Below, piece by piece: positions 20,882 through 32,627 of a stretch of 64,000 bases of DNA; within the stretch, counting starts at the first letter, position 1, and every line of letters begins with the position of its first letter. This DNA is from Tricholomella constricta. Lineage: Eukaryota > Basidiomycota > Agaricomycetes > Agaricales > Lyophyllaceae. The translations under genes and the position numbers were made by a program. The stretch lies in assembly GCA_013368375.1 (NCBI GenBank), contig JAACJP010000018.1, forward strand, positions 620,001-684,000, read 5' to 3'. Below the pieces are notes generated by a model. That model was not told where the DNA came from. It saw nothing but the letters and a program-made list of their open reading frames with translations, and made no database searches.

Positions 20882-22020
20882 AGTCGAGAATGTGAAGGGG
20901 TCTCTGATAACACAGATCTGGCCAGCCTAGCCATTTTATCGTCGCCTTGATAATTGAGTGGTAGAAAGGAAATCACCAAATCCATTCATTGATAAACATC
21001 ACAAATGATCTGCACAAGTTCACAATCGTCAGCCGACCGTCTATTGTTTCCCAGCGCCTCGATTCTATAAATGTGTCCCAGGTCGAAGTTTTTTTCAACG
21101 TGATTGAAGCTGATTGTACCCGGGCCAAATCCGGGCAGTTCGGGGTGATAAAATGAAGCACCTATACACGCAATTCGATGGAAGAAACAACTTGGCCATG
21201 GGGGGCTTGTTGACCAGTGGTGATAGCAGAGAAAGCTTTCGCGATTGCATGATGCCACTTGAGCAACTACAAGATAGAGTATAGCTGGAACATTTCCAGC
21301 TCGTGCTATCCAGCGTATAGAGACCAAGAAACGACAACAGTTATGAAAAGATTCCTTACGCACTTTCGGTGTAATGATGCCGTAGAGTGCGGAATATTGG
21401 TGATATTTTTGGATAGTTCAATGGCCACCATTGCATGCAGCCACCATGACGAGGATTGGAGAATCAGAAAGTATTTCAATCATCGGGCTCTTGTGCGAAG
21501 ATAAGCGGAAGTCGAACCAGAAAATAGCACAGAACGAGAGGAACCTATTTAAGTTGATAGTTGATGCATATGATGTTTTTATAATTTATTGATGATAATG
21601 CCAATGGTACACAAATTAGTAATAATATGGCTTATTTACCCTACATATAACACTTCAGGAGACGCATCTGTTGAAGAATAACCTTCTACCCCGGCTTAAA
21701 TGTCGCCTGACTGCCCTTTCCATTCAGTGATCTCAGGCAGCTGCTGAAAAGGACTGCAACTTGAACAACACTGACTGGAAACCCAACTTGTCTTTACGAC
21801 CAACTGAAGGCTCGCGGCGCGCGGCAGCACTCGGGACGTATCATCTATCCGGATTTATACATCCATACTGCATCAAATGGTGCAGTGGCGATACGGAGAC
21901 TCTAAGTCTCTGAGATACCTTTGACTTAGCTTCAAATCAAAGGCATGGTAGATTGCGGCAGCGTACCTCGGGATATTAGATGATTTCACAACGCCACTGG
22001 CTTGTTTCGAGTGGCATCCT
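20882..22020. other. Region without a recognised gene upstream of the P450 relic
   Basis: Between 21000 and 21530 the minus strand has several open stretches (e.g. 'MIEILSDSPILVMVAAC', 'NVPAAILYLVVAQ' type hydrophobic segments) that could be exons of a decayed membrane protein, but I cannot join or identify them. 21540-22020 is AT-rich with no gene. Confidence 0.35.
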
Positions 22021-23524
22021 TCAGGAATTTTCCTGTGAACGTTTGCCAACATTGTCTTTCTCCGTTACTTCGGGAACTTCATCCCGGTCGGAGCGGCTCA
22101 CTTCGACCTGTGAGCCAAGTGTGGTCGTCTCTTCAGGCGACCTTGCGAAGGAAAGGTGACCGATTGTTATTATGGTGCGCTGAAGACCCAGCTCGGCGTT
22201 GCCTGCTTCGAAATGCTTCGACGGCGCAGTAAAACCGAAGGTTTCCACGAGGGAGCGCTGTTGGTCGACGAGGTATATGATCATCGAGGGGTACATCGCC
22301 TGTCATGCGGTCATGATCATAAAATACAAGGACAATGGGGAGAAGACGTACAACAAACATCGTGTAGGTCATGTATATAACCGTCTGCACGTAGTCTGTC
22401 ACCGAATAGTGATTGAACAACATGAAGCTCATGATCAGGTTTGCTAACTATTGAGAATTGAATAGTTATTGAGAGCTTGATTGGAGTCTCTTGGTACGGA
22501 TTGCGTACCTGGATTGCGAAAAATACCACGCCAGACTCGATGAGAATGAGCAGTATTTTCTGAACCGGTGATCTCTCCTTCAGCCCCAATGAGCTACGGG
22601 TTTTACGATGTGTCCTGTGATGGTGGATGAGTAGAAGCGTAGTCTTTTTTCAAGGTAACTAACGTACCATAGTCTGTACAGGATCAGCAGCGTCGCAACA
22701 GCATTTGTTCCAATTGATAGTGCGAGGGCTGAATTGAACAGAAGGTTTATCGAGCTGTGTGGGAGATTCGCCTGGACAACGGCTATCCAGATACTGGTCG
22801 AATAAAATGAAACGTAGGTAATGTTCACAACTACAATCAAAGGACGTTAGTAGAAAAACAAGACGGAGGATAAATGTGTGTACCGCTGGTGACGAAGAAG
22901 AGAAAACAGGGGCAGATCATCATCCATCTGTTCTCTATAAACAATACCCAAGCCCTCCAAACTACTATGCCGTCACTAAGTATGATCTAGAAGATACAAA
23001 TGACGGCTTTTCTCAACAACTGCGAACGTCGGGCACTGAAGAAATGCACATACCAACAGGTGTCGCGCCCAGTTCTCAATAACGAGAAGGAACGCGATGT
23101 TTTCGCGGACTTTGATAAGTGTCATAGCGGTGAAGTCTTTATCGTTTATCTCCACAAGAGTGCGTTGAATTTCCATCGCGTAATGCGCCACTTCACAGCT
23201 CCAGATGAGGGTAGCAAGGACGAAGCTAACCACAATTGCAGCGAACATGACCCTCGTTGGACGAGACTTCAGGCCGCGCTTTCTGCACCGCATGTCAGAC
23301 AGGATATCGATTGAATATGAATGGAAGGAGGACGTGCAGCAGCGACACAGTCGAGAATGCGAAAAGCGCCACGAATATTCCTTAATTGGGGGGTCAACGC
23401 CTAGACTTTCTGGGAAGAAAATAGTGTATGCACCATAAAGGAATGTAACGCTGTGCGTTCTCGTAAGGAGCATCAGCTGACCGCGGCCTTCGAGGCGGAG
23501 AAGGAAAGCGTCTGTCGGAGTCAT
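22021..23524 (-). CDS. Multi-pass membrane protein, basidiomycete-specific family (copy 1)
   Basis: A spliced minus-strand gene from ATG 23524 (MTPTDAFLLRLEG) to TGA at 22021. Exons encode several hydrophobic helices: 'VMFAAIVVSFVLATLIW', 'ILSDGIVVWRAWVLF', 'FNSALALSIGTNAVATLLIL' and 'ILLILIESGVVFFAIQV'. A polar tail begins 'MIIYLVDQQRSLVETFGF'. The 'DGIVVWRAW' motif marks a family of about seven-helix membrane proteins common in Agaricomycetes, with unknown function. A clear paralogue is at 30768-32326 in the opposite orientation. Some introns fall within helices, and I could not fix every splice site, so the coding state is probable but not proven. Confidence 0.65.
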
Positions 23525-24116
23525 GGACCAACTTTGTGGCGATGGTGAGCAAGATAACCGTCATGGTGGACATCGCCTTTAATACAATGCATAAGTCAGA
23601 CAGCCGGCGGGCGCGACCTTACAAAGATAATACAACGAATGCGCTTACCACCATGCAGGGTCAAGGAACAAGGCGTAGCACGGTCACCGTGAGTGGATTT
23701 CAAATGATCTCTGATATCCTTCAACCCATATCAGGATGTCCTCTTGTCATTCTCTGATCCCCCCAGAACCCAAGAGTAAAGGCACGGGAACAAGTCGGAA
23801 GGGTTGTGCAAGCCCTGCAAATCCGAGCGCTGAGTGCTGAAGGTTGACAATGATTGGAGATTGATTACGGATTCGGATCTGTTCACAAATGATGCCTTCA
23901 GCAGTGTGATTGGTTCCCTATGCAGTTGCACAAGATCATGATGATCATGCAGGTACTTATCCTGAAGCTGATGATCAACGCATTTATCGCTTATCACCTC
24001 TGACGCGAGGGAAAGTATGAACATGTACAGCTGCACTGCATTCTTCGGAAAAACGGAGATGCTTAATAGATTATAAAACACAGGATCACAGATGATACAA
24101 ACGAACGAGAAATAAA
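23525..24116. other. Intergenic stretch between membrane-protein gene and CLF1 3' end
   Basis: No gene recognised. It holds the upstream region of the minus-strand membrane-protein gene and the 3' UTR side of CLF1. A short open frame on the minus strand is an extension in another frame past the CLF1 stop. Confidence 0.4.
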
Positions 24117-26938
24117 TCAATCGGACATATCGCCACCATGTGAGCTGGCCACTTCGCTTGACGCATCCGCCTCCTTTTGAGTTTTTTGGGCAGTGGCAGC
24201 AGCCGCCATGAAGCCCGAGAGCACGGACGAGCCCCCACCAGCGACAGCAGATTTTGCCGCTTGGGAGGTCTTCCATGCATGGGCCATTTGCAAGAACTTG
24301 AATGAGGTTGGGTTTGCCTCACGCTCGTCGTCGGCAAATACCAGATCCCAGTCTATGGATGGGAAGGGTCAGTTTCCATTCAAGTTGAAGATTGAAGTTG
24401 AACGAACCTTCGACAGTCTCGCCTGTTTCCTTGTCCACGTGGCGGCGTTTGCTGACGATGGGCATCATACCCTGCACCTTCGCAACCTCGGCCTCGGTGC
24501 CATGCGTTTCTTCAAAGGTCTTCCACACCTCGAGTAGTGCAACACGCTGTATCACGAGAACGATCAGCACCCGTCCAGTTACAAGCACATATGTCAACAC
24601 AAACCTCGCTCTTCAAGCTCTTTGCTTTAAGGTCATTATAGCCCCTCTCAAATACCTCCCTCGCAAGTGCGGCATCTCCAGGCGCAGTCTGTGCCTCGGT
24701 CTCCTCATCACCCTCCTCTTCCTCCTCTTCCTCCCTGACAGCGCGCGGCAAGGGGATGGGCTCCGCCTCGAATAGCGCATACGAGATCCAGACCTTGACA
24801 TGCCCGCTGAGCGCGACGAGACGCTCATACAGCGCGCGCGCGATCTCACGCTCGCCCTCCTCGATCTCGAAATCGATGTACGCTTTCCAAAGAAGCTCTG
24901 GCATGGAGAGCGGTGACTGGGAGACACCAAGCTCGAATATGGCGCGCGTGCGGGCGAAGTCTTGCAGTTGGGACTCGAGCTCGGCATATTTGATCCAGGC
25001 GGGGGCGTTGGCTGGGTCGAACTGAAAAGAGGTTGGTCAGAGCAACGAGAGGGACTTAGACAGGGACATGTACTTCGAGATATTTTTCGTAAAGTGCACG
25101 AGCGCGGTCGAATTCTCGGAGCTGTATAATTCAATTGGTGAGCTTGTTCCTGCTCAAGATGCTTGAGACGAACCTCGATTTCCAATTCGATATAGCCTTT
25201 GAACAGCGCCTCCTTTGGACACATTCCGATACTGGTTCCAATAATCTTGCGAGCAGCAGGGAGGTCCAACCGCCTGATCTCGAATTTTGCGAACATGAGC
25301 CAGAGTTTGGCAAAGGTAAATTGCTTGTGTGGGACAAGCGTCATCGCCGTCTGGTAGATCTGCCGGGCACGAGTGTAGTCCTACAGAAGCCATTAAGAAT
25401 TGTACAGCGAAGAAATGAGATTGGTGGGCTACGCACCTTCATCTCGATTTCCTCAAACAGAGCGTAGTCCAGCCATAAGAAGATATATCTCCTCCAATGG
25501 CGCTTCTCTCCACCAGGAGGCACCTGCGCGACGGCGCGTTCATAAACCTCCCGTACCCGCCCCGCTGCGGCTTCCTCCTCCTCAGGGGTCGCACCCTCCT
25601 CTTTGAGGTCCCGACACGCCCCTTCCTCCAACCGTGCATAGTCGAACCAAACGTCGTAGTTCCTCCCATCATTCGACAGCTCATCTTCGTACTGTATCCG
25701 CCGTTTGCCGAGAACGGTATTTTCAAGCGTGTTGCGAGTTCCATGTTGCTTCTCAAACTTTGTATACGATGCGTACAGGCTGGCCGATTTCGAGCGTGGT
25801 ATCCGCGAGAGTGCAAACTAAAATCCAGAGCGTCAGATCCCAAGTTGAGGACACATTTGCGACGCACGTACCTTGTAGATGACACGCGCCCGCTCGTACT
25901 CCTTCAGCCTCGTTTCCATCTTGGCAAACGCATTGAACACCGCCTGTGCCTTCTCAATCTGCTCCTCGTCGTCCCCATAAAACTCCAGCGCCGTCTGAAA
26001 CACCTCTCTTGACTTGTCCAGCCTCCCCCGCTCCTCCTCAAACTTGCCCCATTTCACCCAGACCCTTGGCTCCGGCCTCACTGCAACCCACCGCTCGTAT
26101 ATTGTACTCGCCCGATCGTGTTCTTGGTACCGTTGTTCAAGCTTGATGTACGCCTGCCACGCCTTGTCGTCCGGTTCCCACTGCATCCATCGCTCGAACA
26201 CCTGGCGCGCGCCGGGCACATTCTGAAGCAGCTCCTCGAGGTACACGTACTTGTACCAGAGTTGATCTACTCGGGGCAGAAGTGTGACGGCGCGATCGAA
26301 GAGGTTTCGCGCATGTTGGACGTTCCGTGATTTGAGCTCCATTTCGGTATAGCTCAGCCAGAGCTGGACGCTCCGTGGGTCGACATCGAGTGCACGCTCA
26401 AAAATGGAGCGGGATCGAGCGAATTCATTTTGGCTGGCCTGGAAGAAGAATATAAGATGACAACATTGACATAGTCGGGCAGGTCACGTACCTCCCAGTT
26501 TGCATACTGTAGCCATTCTTTTCTGAAATCCCAAATTGAATGACGAGCTCATACGAGTAAAGAGGGACACGCACATGCTACCCCTCGTCCTCCTGATTCG
26601 CTCCTCAAACTCTTTTCGTTTGCGGCCGCGATATTCATGGAGTTCCTCGAAGTCCTCGACTCTTTGTTTTGGAGCGCGGAAGGCAGTTTCTTGTCGTTCT
26701 TGAGCCTATCGTATGTTCATTGGCCACTAGATATATTGAAAGAGTCCTCGAAACGCACCTCTCGGAGCAGCTGCTCAGCTGTGATCTACAAATGCATTGA
26801 ATCAATTAAAAGTTCGGTTTAGCGAATTCACGACTAACCTGAATCGCCGCCGGCGCTCGGTTTTTTATCCTATAATCGTTCAGTAATCAGGTGAGGAGAA
26901 AGATGTGAGAAATACCTCGGGGCGCGACCGTCCTGCAT
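24117..26938 (-). CDS. CLF1: Pre-mRNA splicing factor CLF1 (Crooked neck-like), HAT-repeat protein
   Basis: A multi-exon minus-strand gene from ATG 26938 (MQDGRAPR) to TGA at 24117. Early exons give '[19 protein letters not shown]', as in all Crn/CLF1 proteins, and '[15 protein letters not shown]'. A long array of half-a-TPR (HAT) repeats follows: '[21 protein letters not shown]', '[19 protein letters not shown]', '[18 protein letters not shown]', '[18 protein letters not shown]' and later '[19 protein letters not shown]', '[18 protein letters not shown]'. The C-terminus has '[19 protein letters not shown]'. CLF1 is a scaffold of the Prp19-associated (NTC) complex in the nucleus, needed for spliceosome activation. 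Reading frames of the exons are open, and the gene looks functional. Confidence 0.93.
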
Positions 26939-27809
26939 CGTTAATGAACCAGGTTGCTCACCGTCGTGACACTGACGGACGATGAAGCAGGACTAATGTT
27001 TGTTGACCACTATACTGGGATCAAAACAATGTCAAACTCGGAGCAAATTATACATTTCCTGCTGCTACGTATACATACACCAGGCTTCCCAAATTTATAT
27101 CGGAATCCCGTTTGGACAACACTGGGCCTACAAGTGCTGACCACTCGACCGTTCTGGATGGTCTGCTGATCTCATGACACTGGCCATACATGGACTCCGT
27201 GCCATATCTGGATATACACTTCTTCGTCCATCCTCGCGACTCCGTCATACAGTCTCTTGAACAGTTGGTCACTACACGCATGCCCAGGACAATTAAAAAT
27301 GATTCTCGATGTCCGAAAAGTTCTAGTGGGCTTCACGCCACGCGGCTCACCTTGAACACTGGGCACTATACAAACCTCGAGGCACATTTTGCAGAAGATC
27401 AGGTTATGAATCATTTCGCGATCGGTACATACCAATAGCTTCTGCCAAACGGATTATCCTGACTTGTAACATGAATGAACAACTTTGGAACAATGCGTTC
27501 GATGGATTCGAGGATACTTTTGAGGCAGATATTACAGTGAAGTGACGGGGATAAGTAATGCGCATCGATAGACGTGATGGCGGAGGGCTTATGTCTGACC
27601 AACACCTTGTCCGCAGTACAGCGCAGCGTCCGTCGTGGTGGTGTTGGTGGGGGCTGTGCACATCACGTGTATGGTAATTCAAAATGACGTTGCGGGCCTT
27701 CCGGAATCCGACCGCAGTCCACACTCCTTGACCAGATACCACCACACAGCGTCAGTAATACAGAATAGATTCTTATCCGAGCCCCTGTCGTTCATCTTCA
27801 AGATCTATC
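26939..27809. other. Divergent intergenic region between CLF1 and the SAF1-like gene
   Basis: 870 bp with no recognisable gene. The two flanking genes are divergent, so it probably contains both promoters. I saw no clear TATA box. Open frames here are short and lack motifs. Confidence 0.45.
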
Positions 27810-30032
27810 ATGTCGTCTATAGCCGATCTGCCCATTGAAGTCCTTTTGGACAATGTCTTGTCATTTATGCAGATATCGGACATCCTACGCCTGGGCTCTA
27901 CGAATCAGGTGCGCTAGCATTGATTGGCGACGTATCATATCCTCTGACAACGAGCAAGTTCTTCGCTGCCGTCTGCTCTGATGATACTTTTTGGAGGCGG
28001 CGACTTCAGAGTGACTTCAACTTCTCTGGTGCGGGAACGGCTCGTACCAGTGGTTGGAAGTTTATATATCGCGGCCTTTTTAATCCCAGAGGTCAGCATG
28101 CGAATATCAGCCATCGCACCGAAAGCTAACAAATGATGCAACATACTAAGTCTACGTCTGGGGGTAAGCCGTTTGCCTTGCCTTCGCCTCATCTGAAAGG
28201 CGCTCTAACGTGAATTTTGCTGCCGCAGTGAGAAATCTCATGGCAGACTTGGCCTATCCAAGTATCCGAAATCGATCATGCGTGCAGTTCCATTCCCGGT
28301 GCAACTTCACATCCCTGGTGTCCGAATTGTCAGCCTTATTGCGGGTGGAATGTGAGGATTCTCAGTCCAGTCCTGTCCCCGCAGCACCAACTGAAAGTCA
28401 TTCTCTATTTTTAGGTCGTTTCATGCCCTGGATTCCAAGGGACAGATCTATGTTTGGGGTTCGCCCGCGACATTTGAGCTTCTCTCCTCAGAGACTGACA
28501 AACTTCTCCCACAGGGACTTTGGACGGTACTGCGCCGGGATTGAAAAGTGATGGTTTTTCTGAGGCCGGAACAAAAGCCAACAGTCCATTAAGGCTTCGA
28601 ATGCCAGCCGCGACCCGCAGTATCAGGTGAGCACAACTCTGTCTGGTTGTTTTCTATCTTACAGGAGACATGGCATGGCAAAAAAGCTGTGGCCGTTTGC
28701 ATGCTTCATCTTTAGATTCAAAGGGCCAAATTTGGACATTTTTAACTTGGGGCCGCCCGTTCAGGCTCGTGTCTGATCTCTTCACGGATCCGGACTCCAA
28801 ACCTCTCCAGATAGAATGTGGATGGGCCTTTTCTTGTGTTCTCACACAATCAGGAGATGTCTTCGTTTGGTGGCCGTTCTCAGGGGAGATGGCTGTTCAT
28901 ATCGAGCGCGTAAACACCGAAATGGACGACCAGGGTGATAAGAAAGCATCTGCACTTCCAGATAAGACGATACCCTGCGTAACTTGGGACCTTAATGAAG
29001 ATCCTGTCCGGTTACCTTCGATACCACCCCTTCCTGAACTGACAGAAGAAAGCGAGGAGAAGCCAACACAGCTCATTCAAATCGCGGGGTTGGATGGACA
29101 TATCATCGGGTTGACAAACAAAGGGCACGTACTGAAATTCGGCAGCCTCGATTCAAAGGCAACGTTCACGCGAGGGAATTGGCAATACGTAAAGTATCTC
29201 CATCATTTTAGTGAACATGTATCTGAAAATCTTGACAGCTACCGGCCTTCAGCGAGGTCGAGAAAGTACAAACAGAGTATTACCGGTTCAGCTTGGATCC
29301 TCCGCAGACCATGAAAATCACTCATGTACGTTTTCAAGCATCGTTATAAGGTCCGGGATACCAACGTAGCCTAGATCTCCGCCAATTTCCTGCACTTTAT
29401 TGCATACTCAACCGGCTCGAGCTCAGTCGTCCTGATCGGCGATACCGAAACCGACAGTCAGTCTCAGCCCAAGGTAATCCCCGCGCTGCAGAACAAGTCG
29501 ATAATTTCTGTGGTGCTTGGTGATTACCACAGCGTCGCGCTCACGTCAGATGGAAAGGTCTTGACATGGGGCGCATACTCCGCCGGAGCTCTTGGCCTAG
29601 GAGATCCTTTCAAGCTCACCCCCGGCTCACCTGGCGCGTTTGAAACGGAAGCACGGCGGCTCTCTGCTTTACAGCACAGTTGGGGCGAGCCACCCTCTGT
29701 CGAGGTCCCCACAGAAGTGAGGTTCGACCATGGTCGGAAGACGCGCAAAGATAGGTTCTGTTTCTCTATAGCAGCAGCTGGATGGCATACAGGCGCGCTA
29801 GTGATCGATCTCGAGGTGACTTTCTTCATCTGGCACGTAGACGGAATTTCTGACAACAGGAAATTTCCTACAGCCTGATGCTGATGAAGATGAGGATGAT
29901 AATATCGAGCTGGAACCTGAGGATCCGCCGCTTCCGTCTCGGATTATTCGCCAGCATCCTAACCCAGGGCCTCCGATCATCCCATTCCCTGGATTCAGGA
30001 TTGGTTTCGCCGGACGGCCTCGAGGTGGATGA
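27810..30032 (+). CDS. F-box / RCC1-repeat protein, SAF1-like
   Basis: A multi-exon gene from ATG 27810. The N-terminus 'IADLPIEVLLDNVLSFMQ' is an F-box, followed by 'FAAVCSDDTFWRRRLQSDF'. RCC1-type repeats follow: 'SHGRLGL', 'SFHALDSKGQIYVWG'-like segments, 'GWAFSCVLTQSGDVFVWWP', 'LGDYHSVALTSDGKVLTWG' and 'YSAGALGLGDP'. The late block 'EVPTEVRFDHG..KDRFCFSIAAAGWHTGALVIDLE' and an acidic, Pro-rich tail (stop at 30030-30032) match fungal SCF-associated factor proteins. F-box proteins recruit substrates to the SCF ubiquitin ligase; in yeast Saf1 targets adenine deaminase. A copy of the 'DSKGQI' repeat near 28430 and another near 28720 are separate repeats of the propeller. Confidence 0.88.
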
Positions 30033-30767
30033 GGTTACGAGAGAATGCTCCGAGTCCAAATAGCCCGTGTGCGGAACAGGTCCGCGCTATAGTAGTGTAC
30101 CTGCGGGACACCACATCGCTTTTTTCCTAAGGTTGATAGGTACAGGTTCATTTTTCCATGTCAGGCACTCGAGTCAGCTGGTGTTGACGGCAGGGCCATG
30201 TGCGCACAAAAAAAGCTGTGTACTTGCGCTAATAATGATTGGTTCACATCGGCCGCCTTCATTCGATATGTCATCGTATGTGTAACAACTTCCCTGAATA
30301 TTTCATTTCCGATGCTTACCAAATTGTGCGTGCTTGAGTAGGCTCATTGCGTGCTCCTTTTAAGTTTTGCCTTGTACTACTTGCACCGCGCAAACTTTTT
30401 TTTATAACTGTGCATCTTACTGCTGAGCTTACGCCTCAGGTTTTTAGCCTTCGGGCAGAAATTGCGGAATCTACTGGAGATCATGGAATGAAAACAGCAG
30501 TAGATTCGCAATATGTGGCTTGTTTCAAACAAACTGGCGTTAAGTCAACCCCCACACATACTCGTTTTTATTGACCGATGGAGGTTCTATTTTTTGTCAG
30601 GCGCATGATCTGGGGCGCCTAACAAAAGATGGATCTTCAAACATGACAGATCCATGCTTGTGCAGAGCGCTAAAGCGCTCTGAAAATTTCTGCCATATTA
30701 AGAGAAGTCTCATTCGTATGTTTCCGTGCCTGCCATTGCGTGCTCTTGCGCCAACCAGATTCCTTCC
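30033..30767. other. Intergenic region downstream of the SAF1-like gene
   Basis: 735 bp; no gene or RNA recognised. A short hairpin (AGCGC..GCGCT, about 30665-30682) and the promoter of the following gene may lie here. Confidence 0.4.
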
Positions 30768-32326
30768 ATGACTCCGACAGACGCCTCACTACTCCGCATT
30801 GTCGGCCTTGACATGCTCGTATCACTTGCGAGCACGCTCACGCTCACATTTCTCTATGGTGCGCAAAATACGCTTATCACCGGGATCGCAGCCACTGATT
30901 CCCGTAGGAATGCTTGTGTTGTTTTTCGCATTCTCGACTGCGTCGCTGCTGTATGCTCCATCCTGTTTCGATGCATTTTGTATCATCTCATCGGCGGTCC
31001 AGAAAGCGCGGGCTCAAGGCTCGTCCGACCAAGATCATGTTCGCTGCAACTCTGACCAGCTTCGTCCTTGCTACGATCTCTTGGAGTTGCGAAGTCGCGA
31101 GCTACGCACTTTACATCCGGTGTCTCCTCGTGGACATAAATGTCAACAGCATCACTGCCGACTTTATTATGGATGTCGAATTTGCCTTCATTGGACTGCT
31201 TCAAAACTGGGCTGTATATCTATTGGTGCGTATCCTTGTTTCCCTGGTTGTCGCAAATGCTGGAAAAAAATACCCATCGCTGATGATCATCTAGATCATA
31301 ATGAGCGACGGCATCGTAATCTGGAGAGCCTGGGTGCTGTTCGCGCAAGATAGATGGATAATGATCGCTCCATGTTTTATGTTCTTCGCCACATGTGGTA
31401 CGAGCTACGATCTCCCCCCGGGGGTCCCAGATCATTTCAATGTTTTGCTGACCTACTATTGCCTTTCATCAGTTGTCAATGTGGCGTACATATCGTTTTA
31501 CTCGAGGGGTGACTGGAAAGCCCCTTTCAAAGCAAATCATCCGCTCTCATCGATCAACATTGTGTTCGAATCGGCTCTGGCATTATCAATCGGGACGAAT
31601 GCCGTTGGGACGCTGTTGATTCTTTATAAGTTATGGTATGTCGGCCGCTGTATATTCTACTGAGGTTTTGAATTAATTCGAATTTCTCGAAATAGGGCGC
31701 ATCGAGAATTTCGCCATTCGTTGGCTCTGCAAAATGAACGGTCACCGGCACAGCAGACTATGCTCATCCTTGTCGAATCCGGGGTTGTGTTCCTTGGAAT
31801 CCAGGTATGTGGACCATGACCCAAAAGCAATCCCCCCCGCTGGCGAAGATAAAAAACAATCTTAACACTCGCTCTAATACAAATCAACAGCTGGCCAACC
31901 TGATCACTTGTTTCATTCCGTTCAATCGTTCCTCGGCACTCGATTGCGCTCAAGAGGTCGTCTGGGAGCTCTATGCGATGTTTCCTGTCTGTATCGCTTC
32001 ATGTCTTTTCTATATTACGCCTCTGACCGCATAATCTGTCTGGCTAGGCATTATATCCCTCAATGGTCGTATACATCGTCGACCAGCAATGTTCACTTGC
32101 AGAAACCCTTGGGTTCAACATGTCGCCTCTGCGGTTCAAACCCGAGGACGCTGAGATGAGGCTCGGAATGGAACAACAACTAGCAACGATCGGTCATCTG
32201 CCCTCTGCAAGAACGGTTCGGATAAGGGATACATTGGACTCGCAAGTTGGCGTAATCCCATTGCCTCGGGAAAGTGAAACAGCAGAAATAACGCAGACGG
32301 ACGGCGTTGGTAATTCATCCTCCTAG
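30768..32326 (+). CDS. Multi-pass membrane protein, basidiomycete-specific family (copy 2)
   Basis: Paralogue of the gene at 22021-23524, from ATG 30768 (MTPTDASLLRIVG). Shared blocks are 'KRGLKARPTKIMFAA', 'SFVLATISWSCEVASYAL', 'MSDGIVIWRAWVLFAQDRW', 'SSINIVFESALALSIGTNAV', 'MLILVESGVVFLGIQ' and the tail 'MVVYIVDQQCSLAETLGF'. Introns sit in the same places (e.g. before 'DGIVIW' and before the tail). The frame changes between about 30870 and 30980, so either an intron or a frameshift lies there. Function unknown; the hydrophobic pattern suggests about seven helices. Confidence 0.65.
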
Positions 32327-32627
32327 CCTGAGGATTTACCCGGCGAACCCGTAGAACCAGGGCTTCAGGTTTATGGAGGTCCGTTACCAATGGTTCAACT
32401 TTCCACCGACATGGGTGGAATTTGAATCTGGTGGAATCCTCGAGACCTCAGATATACCAATATCAATCGACAACGCAATCCACCATCACCCTCGCTTTGA
32501 TTTACAATACAATGGGTATGGGTACGACATAATTACAGTACAAATCCAGTACAGACAAACAAATTACGAACAAGTAACATGTATCAAATAACCACGAGAA
32601 TAACAACAATGTCCAACGACTCCATGT

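Noticed and set aside
20982..21504. A membrane-protein gene next to the P450 relic
   Set aside because: Hydrophobic pieces are present, but stops and frames cannot be joined with sensible splice sites; left as unassigned.
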